From positions 62,001-126,000 of the forward strand of contig UBQW01000051.1 of the NCBI GenBank assembly GCA_900467745.1: a stretch of DNA of 64,000 nucleotides, read 5' to 3'. The translations under genes were made by a program, and so were the position numbers. Origin of the DNA: Hyphomicrobiales bacterium. GTDB lineage: Bacteria; Pseudomonadota; Alphaproteobacteria; Rhizobiales; Rhizobiaceae. Below the pieces are notes generated by a model. That model was not told where the DNA came from, did not search any database, and worked only from the letters and a program-made list of their open reading frames with translations. Shown here piece after piece: positions 54,346 to 63,057 of the stretch; the stretch's first letter is position 1; each line of letters begins with the position of its first letter.

Positions 54346-54375
54346 TTGCCGTTCCTATGGAAAATTTCCCATAAT
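54346..54375 (+). promoter_or_regulatory. ssp operon promoter with overlapping palindromic operator
   Basis: A -35-like TTGCCG (54346-54351) and a -10-like CATAAT (54370-54375) are 18 bp apart. An 18-bp near-palindrome, TATGGAAAATTTCCCATA (54356-54373, one mismatch), fills the spacer and touches the -10. The XRE gene starts 30 bp downstream, so the palindrome is the likely autoregulatory operator. Confidence 0.55.
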
Positions 54376-54405
54376 CCTAGTCGAATCAATTTGGGATGAG
54401 CGGTA

Positions 54406-54714
54406 ATGACGACCCCTGCGATAAATGTCGTGTCTGAGCTGCCGCCAGTTGAGGCATCGCAAATCGTTCGTGCCGACCTGCGGGCTGTCCTCGCTCGTGT
54501 CGTGTCCGAGAAAGGCCTAAGCCAAACGCGAGCCGCAAAGCTTTGCTCAACGGACCAACCTACGCTTTCAAAGGTTTTGTCTGGGCGTAGCGACAGTGTG
54601 AGTACGGACCAGCTCCTTCGCTGGCTGATCCAACTTGGCTGCGACGTAAACCTTACAGTTCGCAATTCACACAAAGCATGCCCAGGCACCATCAGGGCAT
54701 CGTTCGATGAATGA
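54406..54714 (+). CDS. XRE-type transcriptional regulator
   Basis: A 102-residue DNA-binding protein. The helix-turn-helix covers about 38-72 (KGLSQTRAAKLCSTDQPTLSKVLSGR), followed by VSTDQLLRWLIQLGCDVNLTVR. This is the compact HTH form found in HigA-like antitoxins and system controllers. It is the first gene of the phosphorothioation operon and overlaps the cysteine desulfurase by 8 bp. It probably represses its own promoter through the palindrome upstream, keeping the costly DNA modification in check. Confidence 0.85.
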   Translation: MTTPAINVVSELPPVEASQIVRADLRAVLARVVSEKGLSQTRAAKLCSTDQPTLSKVLSGRSDSVSTDQLLRWLIQLGCDVNLTVRNSHKACPGTIRASFDE

Positions 54715-55900
54715 ACAAATTACGGTGAATTTGAACGCCACCGCACCGCAGCCGGTTGCGCTGTATCTCGACCATCACGCCACCACCCCCGTTGATCCGA
54801 GGGTGGCTGACGTTGCAATACGCATGATGGTCGAAGAGTTCGGAAATGCAAACGGTGTGGAAAATACTCACGGGGAACGAGCGGCGTCTGCCGTCGCGCA
54901 GGCGAAAGATAGGCTTGCGCAGCTCTTAGGGGCAGAGCCATGCGATGTGCATTTTACATCCGGCTCGACAGAGGCAATTCAGCTTGCAATTTCCCATTCG
55001 ATTGGGACCCACCGTGACCAGTTGCGGATCGCAATAAGCCGTGTTGAACACAAAGCCGTCATCGACACAGCATTACAGGCTGAACGTCTGGGGATGGCGG
55101 CGATATCGTGGATCGACGTCGACGACAAAGCGCAAATCGTCCCGTCGAGCCTTCGAAATGTGTTCGAGAGCGGCGTCGATCTGGTTTGTGTGATGGCTGC
55201 GAACAACGAAGTCGGCACCATCTATCCAGTCGCAGAAATTGTCCGAAAGGCAAGCGAATGCGGCGCGGATGTCCTGATCGATGCCACACAGGCAATCGGT
55301 CGGATGCCGCTCAATCTTGAAGACATTGGTGCTGCCTACGTCATTTTGAGCGGGCACAAGATTTACGGGCCGAAGGGAATAGGGGCACTCATTTCGCCGG
55401 TTTTTGAGTATGCCTCTATATTCGGTCTTCAAGGCGCCCATCATCCGACCCCCAATGTCAGCGGCATAGCAGCTTTCGGTTTCGCCTGCGAGTTGATGGC
55501 GCGGGAAGGCAAGGAGGAAAGCCATCGGCTCGCGCAGTTGCGAGACCAGCTTCAGGAGCGCCTGAAATCCTTGGTTCCAGGTCTGATCGTAAATGGCCCT
55601 CAAACGGAACGCTTGCCTCACAACCTTCACGTCTCTGCTCCTGGGGCTCCCAATGATGTCGTCTTGAGCCGCCTTCGAGGCAAGGTTTCGATTTCTACAG
55701 GATCGGCGTGTAACACTGGCGCACAAGAGCCTTCGCACGTGCTGAGAGCTATGCGATTGCCAGATCCTTATATTGACAGTTGCCTGCGGATCGGTTTGGG
55801 CCGCACCACCACAGCCAACGACGTTGAGCGTGCTGCGGTCGACATAGCTGAGGCTATCAATGATGTCCGCAGTTCTTTTTCTGGAGTTCTCGATGTTTGA
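54707..55900 (+). CDS. sspA: Cysteine desulfurase of the phosphorothioation system (SspA/DndA-like)
   Basis: A 397-residue PLP enzyme of the NifS/IscS family, which takes sulfur from cysteine as a persulfide. Visible residues are LYLDHHATTPVDP, TSGSTEA, HK of the external pocket (VEHKAVID), PLP-binding Lys218 in LSGHKIYGPKG and the sulfur-carrying Cys335 in STGSACNTG. It overlaps the XRE stop and the DUF4007 start by 8 bp each. In this operon it should supply sulfur to SspD for DNA backbone modification; many related systems lack their own desulfurase and borrow IscS. Confidence 0.9.
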   Translation: MNEQITVNLNATAPQPVALYLDHHATTPVDPRVADVAIRMMVEEFGNANGVENTHGERAASAVAQAKDRLAQLLGAEPCDVHFTSGSTEAIQLAISHSIGTHRDQLRIAISRVEHKAVIDTALQAERLGMAAISWIDVDDKAQIVPSSLRNVFESGVDLVCVMAANNEVGTIYPVAEIVRKASECGADVLIDATQAIGRMPLNLEDIGAAYVILSGHKIYGPKGIGALISPVFEYASIFGLQGAHHPTPNVSGIAAFGFACELMAREGKEESHRLAQLRDQLQERLKSLVPGLIVNGPQTERLPHNLHVSAPGAPNDVVLSRLRGKVSISTGSACNTGAQEPSHVLRAMRLPDPYIDSCLRIGLGRTTTANDVERAAVDIAEAINDVRSSFSGVLDV

Positions 55901-56843
55901 CATATCCACGACCGAAGGTCAGCCAAGCTATCGATTTTCAGGCCACGAGACCTTTGCATGCCGGTACGCGTGGCTGCCGAAGGCATACCGAGCCATTGCG
56001 GCAGATGCCAGTATCTTCTACGACGAGGACGCCGCGATGGTCGAGCTCGGCATCGGCAAGAACATGGTGCGTTCGCTGCGTTTTTGGATCGACGCGATGG
56101 GCATTGCTCACCCGACCTCTGAACGCAAACACGAGCTTACCAAACTGGCCCATACCGTGTTCGGAGCTGGAGGCTGCGATCCCTATCTGGAAGACACCAG
56201 GACGCTCTGGCTTCTTCACTGGAACCTTTCCTCGTCGGCAACGCCTGCCCCTTTTGCGTGGCACTATTTGCTTGGGGCATGGCCTTACGCGGAATTTTCT
56301 CGGACTGAAGCGCTCGCAGCATTCGCAAGACAATCGCAGCGCTTGGGTCATTCCCACTCGGAAATCACTCTGAGCCAACACCTGGACGTCTTTCTGCATA
56401 CCTATCTCTCAGCCCGGAGCGCAAGGTCGGGGATCGAAGATTCCCTAGACGGGCCGCTAGTGGAATTGCGCCTCCTGCAACAGACCGGTGAGCGACGTGG
56501 AGAGGGTGGACGTTGGGAGGCAGTCTATGCCTTCCGGAAAGAACCTAAAGCTGACATCACCAACGATCTTTTCGCTTATACTATCTTAGATTACTGGGAG
56601 CGAAACGCGCCCGGCGAAAAGACAATCCCTATTCGGCATATTCTTTCGGCAGCAGGGGCACCCGGGCAATCGTTCAAACTTCCGGAAGAAGACGTCCGTG
56701 CGCGATTAGAGAGCCTTTCTCAGGATGGACGATATGGATTTGCGTATCGGCCGTCAGCGATCCAGGGGCTGTTGACGCGCGACGCCCCCATCAGCGCTGA
56801 GGCTCGGACGATTTATACAAACGAGGCGAATATCAATGGCTGA
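55893..56843 (+). CDS. sspB: DUF4007 protein, SspB-like DNA nickase of phosphorothioation
   Basis: A 316-residue DUF4007 protein: YRFSGHETFACRYAWLPKAY at the start, ELGIGKNMVRSLRFW, then LEDTRTLWLLHWNL, the most conserved parts of the family. DUF4007 is the hallmark of SspB, reported as a site-specific nicking protein needed for single-strand phosphorothioate insertion. The ATG at 55893 follows GGAG. It overlaps sspA by 8 bp and the ATPase gene by 8 bp. Confidence 0.87.
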   Translation: MFDISTTEGQPSYRFSGHETFACRYAWLPKAYRAIAADASIFYDEDAAMVELGIGKNMVRSLRFWIDAMGIAHPTSERKHELTKLAHTVFGAGGCDPYLEDTRTLWLLHWNLSSSATPAPFAWHYLLGAWPYAEFSRTEALAAFARQSQRLGHSHSEITLSQHLDVFLHTYLSARSARSGIEDSLDGPLVELRLLQQTGERRGEGGRWEAVYAFRKEPKADITNDLFAYTILDYWERNAPGEKTIPIRHILSAAGAPGQSFKLPEEDVRARLESLSQDGRYGFAYRPSAIQGLLTRDAPISAEARTIYTNEANING

Positions 56844-59800
56844 GACGAGCGCTGCAACAATCGCCGAGATTTTCTCGATCCCGGGTCGCTTTCTTCGGTC
56901 GGTCCAACTTGAAAAGGACTTTTTGGACGCGTCCGCGCTCGAAAACTATATCGTCACGCCTCCAATGGCAGACGCGCTGCTCCAGATACTTGCGAGCGTC
57001 CGCGATGGGTCGAAGCGACGGGCATGGCGCATTACGGGGGACTATGGCGTCGGCAAGTCATCGATGGCTCTGGTCTTGGCTCGACTCCTATCGGACCCCT
57101 CGGCGAAGGACGCAAAGCGGGTGGCAAAGAGCATCGGTTGGCGCTCTGGCGACACCGCTCGACGTTTTCTCCCCGTTCTCGTGACAGGAAGTCGTGAAAG
57201 CATAGCAACAGCTGTTGCTCGTGCCATTCGAGAGAGCACGCTTCATTCTGATTTTGGGGACTTGCTGACCCCTCGGATTGAAGTGGCTTTGGCTGCCTGT
57301 GAAACCACCGGCTCGGTTCGCGCATTGGAACAACTGGTCTCTATGCTCACGAAGCGCGCGGCAGACCGTGACCTGGGATTAATGCTCATCATCGACGAAA
57401 TGGGAAAGCTGCTTGAGCATGCGGCATTGAATCCCGACCAAGAAGATGTATTTGCGCTTCAGCGGCTTGCCGAGATGGCTTCTCGGAGTAATACCACGCC
57501 ATTTCTGCTTATTGGGATCTTGCATCAGGGCTTTCAAGCCTACGCAGAGCGGCTTCCGCTCGCGTTGCGCCACGAGTGGGACAAGGTCGCGGGCCGTTTC
57601 GAAGAAATTGTGTTCGATCAGCCGCTAGTTCATTCCGCTTCTCTAGTTGCTGGCGCCCTGGGTGTTGACAAAAGCGCGCTTCCTGCTTTTGTCAGAAACC
57701 AAGCCAACATGGCTCTTGAAATGGCGGGAAAGGTTGGTTGGCTCGGTGGCCGCGGCTTCACTATCGATCCCGCTCAGTTTTATCCGCTGCACCCAGCGCT
57801 TCTTCCTGTCATGGTGCGATTTTTCTCGCGCTTCGGACAGAGTGAACGATCCTTGTTCGGCTTCCTACTTTCAAGTGAGCCGATGGGATTGCAGGCTTTC
57901 GCTTCCTCGACAAAGGTGGGCGAAGGATGGTTCGATGCTGCCAGATTCTATGACTATGTCCGCGCATCCTTCGGTCATCGCGTATCGGCTGGAAACTACC
58001 AGAGCCAATGGCTACGTATCGTCGCGACGATTGATGGCTGTGTGGGGATAGACACGGCTGGACTGAATGTCCTGAAGACTGTCGGACTGCTCAACCTGCT
58101 GGACTCTGATGATCTTCTGCCGACCGACCGGACAGTGTCATCGTGCTTGTCAGGGACCGGCGATGTTGCTGCTGCGATCGACAGGCTGGTTCGCGAAGGA
58201 CTCTTGTTCGAGCGTGGCGGATCTGGGGTATATCGCCTCTGGCCAAGCTCGAGCATCAACCTGTCGGCTTCCTTTAATGCCGCTAAAAGGGCGGTTGGTG
58301 AAGTCGAGGCCGTTGCCCCAGCGCTCTCTGGCATCCTGGATGGCGAGATGGTGCTTGCGCGTCGTCACTATCTCGAAACCGGCACGATGCGGTATTTCGA
58401 ATTGCGGTACACGGCTGCTGAAGATGTTGGCAAATGCGCCAGCAAGCCTACCAATGCGGACGGTCTCATTATCGTTGCCCTTGCCGATCATAAAGACCAG
58501 CAGCAGATCGCGCGCGATCTCGCGGTCACCCCACTCTTGTCCGAGAACCCGTCGACGCTGTTGGCAGTGCCTGCCCCCGTGTGGCAGCTTGCCTCATATC
58601 TTCGCGACGTCATGGTATGGCGCTGGGTTGAGGCCAATACGCCTGACCTGTCAAGCGACGACTTCGCGTCTGCTGAGGTGAAGCGGCAGATCTCGCGCAC
58701 TCGCCAAGCCCTGCTTGCGCAATTCGCCGAACTGACGAAGATTAATGCCAAGTCTGGCATGGAATGGCTGTACGCAGGCAAGACTTTTGACGCGTCCGGA
58801 AATCTTCCAAAAATCGTTTCTCAACTTTGCACCGACCTTTACCCGTCGAGCCCCAAGGTTACCAATGAACTCATCAATCGCAACGTCCTTAGCAGTGCCG
58901 CGGCTTCTGCTCGTATGCGTTTGATCGAAGGTCTGTTCAAGGCTCCCGGAATGCCACTCCTGGGAATGGACGAGCGCAAGGCTCCACCCGAAAAATCGAT
59001 GTATCTTTCTGTCCTTCAGAAGGGCGCGCTGCATATTCCGGACGGCGAAGGCTTCGCGCTACAGATACCCCAGCCGTCGAACGATCCCCTCCATCTACAA
59101 CCTGCCTTGTCCGAGATCTTCAGGATGATCAAGGCTGGAAAGGGTTGCAGGATTGCGATCACGGACATTCTAGCTCGGATGTCGGGCCGCCCATATGGCG
59201 TTCGAGATGGGCTGTCGCCGATTTTGCTGGCGGTTGTGGTGCGAGTGCATGGACATGAATTGGCGCTCTATGAAAACGGGACCTTTCTCCCGAAGTTCGG
59301 CGCAATGGAATTCCTGCGTTTGATCAAGGCGCCCCAGGCGTTCGAAGTCCAGCTTTGCAGCGTCGAGGGGGTGCGTTCGAACGTATTTGCCCGCCTGGCT
59401 CACCTCTTCGCATCGGGTATCCAGGGTCGTCAGCCTGTTCTCTTGGACGTCGTAACAGAGCTTTGCCAGTTTGCTGCCAAGCTTCCCGAATATACGCGCA
59501 AGGCAAAAGGGTTGCCGCCGACAACGATCGCCGTGCGAGACGCGCTCCTCTCGGCACGCGAGCCCGCGACACTCCTATTCGCCGATCTGCCGAATGCCTG
59601 CGGTCTTCCTGTTTTCCAGGTCGATGAGGCCGATGACAGCGCGGTTGATGAATTCATCAACCGTTTTAGCGATGCGGTTCAGGAGCTTCAGAACACCTAT
59701 TCCAACTTGCTTGCGCGCATTGTCCAAAGAACGAGCGAGGCAGCCGGTCAAGACCCGGACAAATTCGACCGAGTCGCGCTCGCGTCTCGCGGCGCTCGCG

Positions 59801-60288
59801 TCTCGCTCGCAGCACGAGAGCCGCGACTTCGCGCCTTCGCACTTCGTTTGAGGGACCCTGCCTTGCATGACGATGCATGGGCCGAATCCCTGGCAAGCTT
59901 CGTGGTCTCGAAGCCACCTGCCCGTTGGCTGCCGGGAGACGAGGCTAGGTTCACCGAGGAGATTGCTGCACTGGCCGAGCTTTTCGCAAAGGTCGAAAGT
60001 ACAGCGTTTTCGACCTCGGAGGATCGCCCGGATACCGAAGCTATACGATTAAACCTCACTCGCGGCGACGGACGGGACTTGGTCCGTGTCCTCCATCCGG
60101 TCGATCTTGATGCTGCCGATCAAAAGAAAATGGCAACATTCACCGACTGGCTGCCGCAGGGGGATGCACAACGCATTCAGATCCTGGCAAGCCTGCTCTG
60201 GCAAGAGTTGTCCCGTACCAGAGAAACTTCAGCAGACGACAAAAGCTCCAGTAATCTGGCAGGCGTGAGAACACAGAATGATAACTGA
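56836..60288 (+). CDS. sspC: Large P-loop ATPase of the phosphorothioation system (SspC-like)
   Basis: An 1150-residue ATPase with Walker A GDYGVGKSS at 68-76, Walker B around LGLMLIIDEMGKLL and a sensor-like FLLIGILHQGF. The AAA-type core spans about 40-330; the remainder is helical, with mixed domains and no further motif that I recognise. The position between the DUF4007 and PAPS-reductase-like genes, with 8- and 11-bp overlaps, identifies it as the ATP-driven component of SspBCD. It superficially resembles the BREX ATPase BrxC in size, but no BREX partner genes are present. Confidence 0.82.
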   Translation: MAETSAATIAEIFSIPGRFLRSVQLEKDFLDASALENYIVTPPMADALLQILASVRDGSKRRAWRITGDYGVGKSSMALVLARLLSDPSAKDAKRVAKSIGWRSGDTARRFLPVLVTGSRESIATAVARAIRESTLHSDFGDLLTPRIEVALAACETTGSVRALEQLVSMLTKRAADRDLGLMLIIDEMGKLLEHAALNPDQEDVFALQRLAEMASRSNTTPFLLIGILHQGFQAYAERLPLALRHEWDKVAGRFEEIVFDQPLVHSASLVAGALGVDKSALPAFVRNQANMALEMAGKVGWLGGRGFTIDPAQFYPLHPALLPVMVRFFSRFGQSERSLFGFLLSSEPMGLQAFASSTKVGEGWFDAARFYDYVRASFGHRVSAGNYQSQWLRIVATIDGCVGIDTAGLNVLKTVGLLNLLDSDDLLPTDRTVSSCLSGTGDVAAAIDRLVREGLLFERGGSGVYRLWPSSSINLSASFNAAKRAVGEVEAVAPALSGILDGEMVLARRHYLETGTMRYFELRYTAAEDVGKCASKPTNADGLIIVALADHKDQQQIARDLAVTPLLSENPSTLLAVPAPVWQLASYLRDVMVWRWVEANTPDLSSDDFASAEVKRQISRTRQALLAQFAELTKINAKSGMEWLYAGKTFDASGNLPKIVSQLCTDLYPSSPKVTNELINRNVLSSAAASARMRLIEGLFKAPGMPLLGMDERKAPPEKSMYLSVLQKGALHIPDGEGFALQIPQPSNDPLHLQPALSEIFRMIKAGKGCRIAITDILARMSGRPYGVRDGLSPILLAVVVRVHGHELALYENGTFLPKFGAMEFLRLIKAPQAFEVQLCSVEGVRSNVFARLAHLFASGIQGRQPVLLDVVTELCQFAAKLPEYTRKAKGLPPTTIAVRDALLSAREPATLLFADLPNACGLPVFQVDEADDSAVDEFINRFSDAVQELQNTYSNLLARIVQRTSEAAGQDPDKFDRVALASRGARVSLAAREPRLRAFALRLRDPALHDDAWAESLASFVVSKPPARWLPGDEARFTEEIAALAELFAKVESTAFSTSEDRPDTEAIRLNLTRGDGRDLVRVLHPVDLDAADQKKMATFTDWLPQGDAQRIQILASLLWQELSRTRETSADDKSSSNLAGVRTQNDN

Positions 60289-61132
60289 TTACGCTTCACA
60301 AATTTTCTCGTCGTTTGGCAACGAGCAACCACGACATATTTTAAGCCTGTCTGGTGGCAAAGATAGCGCGGCACTCGCCATTTATCTGCGCGATCGGGTG
60401 CCGGACATTGAGTACATTTTCCATGACACAGATAAAGAACTTCCGGAGACTTACGACTATATCGGTCGCCTAGAAGCGATCTTGGGAAAGCCGATTATCC
60501 GCACAACTCCAACCGACAGCTTCGATCATTGGCTGACCGTTTATCGTGGCATGCTGCCGTCGAACCACCGTCGGTGGTGCACCAAGATGCTCAAGTTAAA
60601 GCCTTTCGAGACATATGTGGGCGACGGACCTGTCATAAACTACGTCGGCCTTCGGGCAGATGAAAATCGCACCGGCTACATAAGTACAAAGCCCAACATC
60701 CTCGCCGTCTATCCATTTCAGGACGATGGGTTGGTGCGAGCTGACATCATCTCCATACTGGAAGATTCGGGCCTTGGTCTTCCGCCCTATATGGATTGGG
60801 GCAGGTCGCGGTCAGGATGCTACTTCTGCTTCTATCAACAGAAAATTGAATGGGTCCGGTTGCTGGAGACGCACCCGACTTACTTCGAGTTGGCGATGGA
60901 ATACGAAGAACGCGCTGTCCAGTTTGGTGAGCAGTTCTTCTGGTGCCAGAGCGAGTCATTGCGTCAGCTCGCAATGCCGGAGCGCGTTGCAAGGATCAAG
61001 TCCGACTGGGAGAAATCCCAAGCCAAGAAAAGAGCCAATCGCAAATCGCTGTCTCTTGTTGAGACGTTGGGCGGTCTTGAAGTGGAAGACGACAGTCATC
61101 TGCGAGACGGTTGTCTTGTTTGCTCTATTTGA
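60278..61132 (+). CDS. sspD: PAPS-reductase-like ATP pyrophosphatase (SspD/DndC-like)
   Basis: A 284-residue protein of the adenine-nucleotide alpha-hydrolase fold. The PP-loop ILSLSGGKDSAAL (21-33) adenylates or activates the DNA backbone. Cys101 (RRWCTKM) and Cys181/Cys184 (SGCYFCFY) are candidate Fe-S ligands as in DndC; a fourth may be Cys223 or the C-terminal CLVC pair (279/282). It overlaps sspC by 11 bp. It probably transfers sulfur from SspA to DNA. Confidence 0.88.
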   Translation: MITDYASQIFSSFGNEQPRHILSLSGGKDSAALAIYLRDRVPDIEYIFHDTDKELPETYDYIGRLEAILGKPIIRTTPTDSFDHWLTVYRGMLPSNHRRWCTKMLKLKPFETYVGDGPVINYVGLRADENRTGYISTKPNILAVYPFQDDGLVRADIISILEDSGLGLPPYMDWGRSRSGCYFCFYQQKIEWVRLLETHPTYFELAMEYEERAVQFGEQFFWCQSESLRQLAMPERVARIKSDWEKSQAKKRANRKSLSLVETLGGLEVEDDSHLRDGCLVCSI

Positions 61133-61212
61133 GGTCCATCGTTTTATAGCATGCATGGATGGTCGATCGTTTTAGCCGAAGATTGAGATAATGCTTTAGG
61201 GGAGCGAATAGC

Positions 61213-63057
61213 ATGAATGGGCTGGGGGGCCGATGGGTTCGCTTCTTGCGGCAGTACGGACCAATCTCAAGAAATGACAACATGTACGACGAGCAAATTC
61301 GCCGGTCTGCACGTCGATACGACGTCGACGCCTTGGATTTCGTGCATCCGCTTGAGACGGATCTTTTTTCCGCTGTTTCCAAGGCTGCTGAACGCGCCCG
61401 TTCCATCATCTTGACCGGAACCGCAGGCGATGGAAAAAGCCGGCTTTGCGGCCGGCTGTGGACTGAATTGGGTGGAAGTTCCGATGATTGGACTGCCAAC
61501 GAAATTTATCAGGAAATCACCGCCGAAATAGCCGGCCGCGTTCGGACCGTCGGGATCATCCGTGATCTGACGGCCCTCCCTTCACAAGGAACTTATGGGA
61601 TCTGGGAGGGCAAGAATGCCTTGCTAGAAGAGGTGAATAAAAGCTTCTTTTCAGCAGACCCCGACTGGATCTTCGTTGTTGCAGCTAATGACGGGCAACT
61701 TCTCGACACGTGGCGCAGGTCTGCAGAAGTGCCGCTATCGCAAGAGAGCTACGAGCTGCTTGAGGCCTGCTTGGTCGAAGGACAGCCCGCCCGTCAGGGT
61801 GACGTGGCATTTTTCAATCTGAGTGCCGTTTCATGTGCAAGGATCATCGACCTAACGCTCGAAGCCATTATCGCCCATCCAGGCTGGGCCGCGGCTTATG
61901 CAGAAGAGGAAGCCGAGGGCTTTTTCTCAGAGGTTTGCCCTATCCGGCGCAATTTCGAGATTCTGTCATCTCCGCAGTTCAAATCGCGGCTGCGGCAGCT
62001 GTTCGAACTGATGGACCTAAACGAACTCCATACGCCAATTCGGCGGGTTCTTTTGCTGATCGCAAATATGTTGCTTGGCCACCCGTCTGCGAAAGATCGT
62101 TTGATGTCGCCCTCAGATATCAGGCCGTTCGTGCGCGCAGGCAAGGCTCATATCGCAGACATCCATCAAAACCTGTTCGGCGCCAATCTGACATCCGCCC
62201 GGCGAGAAAGCCTGGAAATTTTCGAGTTCCTCAATCGTTTCGGCATAGGCGATGAAACTACAAACCGGATCGACAACATCCTGGTCTTTGGCCCATCCGA
62301 TGAAACGTTGCGGCTCTACTACGAAAGCCTTGTGGTCGGAGCCTTTTCTACTCAAGCATTGGATGACCTATCGGCGCTACGGAATGATTATCTTGAACGA
62401 CCGGACGCGACACAGGAAGGCGAACATCCCTTTTTGAATAGCCTGCAGGCTCAACGCCGCGCTATTTTCTTTCAGATTGGCGACGATCAATCTGACGATT
62501 TGAGGCTGTGGGATCTCACCGTGTTTCGTCACGCTGGCGAGTTCCTGCGGGACGTTGTCAAACCGCTTCGCGATGTTGGAAAGGCAAACCGGTCTATCAC
62601 CGCGCGTCTGGTGAATGGCCTCAACAGGATCTTCACCGGTATGCTGGTGACGACCGACAGGGAGCTCTTGATCGCCGCAGGACTATCAGGTTCAGCCGCA
62701 GGCCTTAGTCAAATCTTGGTTGAGCGGATAAGTGTGGCGCCCCGGCGGCATGAGCGGATCGAGCTTCGGGATGGAAGCCTCCCAACTCTGATCGTGCAGA
62801 TCGATAGCGGGGTCGAAATCGGACTGAAACTAAACCTCGTCCGCTATGAATTTTTGATGCGGGTTGCTGGCGGGGCACTGCCGGGCAGCTTTTCCAAAGA
62901 GTGTCATGAGGACATTCTCGCGTTCAAAAGTGCCATTCTGGCGTCATTCTCCCGGTCTCGCCCCATGGAAGAAACCAAAGACCTGAGCTTCAGAATCCTT
63001 AGCCTAAACGGCGAGGGTGAGCCCGTGGATGATGTGATCGAGGTGAACTTTGCTTGA
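61213..63057 (+). CDS. P-loop ATPase, SspF-like restriction component
   Basis: A 614-residue protein with Walker A GTAGDGKSR (69-77) and a probable Walker B WIFVVAANDGQ; the rest is helical (FNLSAVSCARII, IRRVLLLIANMLLG) without a recognisable nuclease site. GGGGAG precedes the ATG. It lies 80 bp after sspD on the same strand and overlaps the following gene, which starts a second module. In known sspBCD-sspFGH cassettes the three genes after sspD form the restriction part, and position suggests this is SspF. A DptF-type protein of the Dnd system is the alternative. Confidence 0.65.
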   Translation: MNGLGGRWVRFLRQYGPISRNDNMYDEQIRRSARRYDVDALDFVHPLETDLFSAVSKAAERARSIILTGTAGDGKSRLCGRLWTELGGSSDDWTANEIYQEITAEIAGRVRTVGIIRDLTALPSQGTYGIWEGKNALLEEVNKSFFSADPDWIFVVAANDGQLLDTWRRSAEVPLSQESYELLEACLVEGQPARQGDVAFFNLSAVSCARIIDLTLEAIIAHPGWAAAYAEEEAEGFFSEVCPIRRNFEILSSPQFKSRLRQLFELMDLNELHTPIRRVLLLIANMLLGHPSAKDRLMSPSDIRPFVRAGKAHIADIHQNLFGANLTSARRESLEIFEFLNRFGIGDETTNRIDNILVFGPSDETLRLYYESLVVGAFSTQALDDLSALRNDYLERPDATQEGEHPFLNSLQAQRRAIFFQIGDDQSDDLRLWDLTVFRHAGEFLRDVVKPLRDVGKANRSITARLVNGLNRIFTGMLVTTDRELLIAAGLSGSAAGLSQILVERISVAPRRHERIELRDGSLPTLIVQIDSGVEIGLKLNLVRYEFLMRVAGGALPGSFSKECHEDILAFKSAILASFSRSRPMEETKDLSFRILSLNGEGEPVDDVIEVNFA

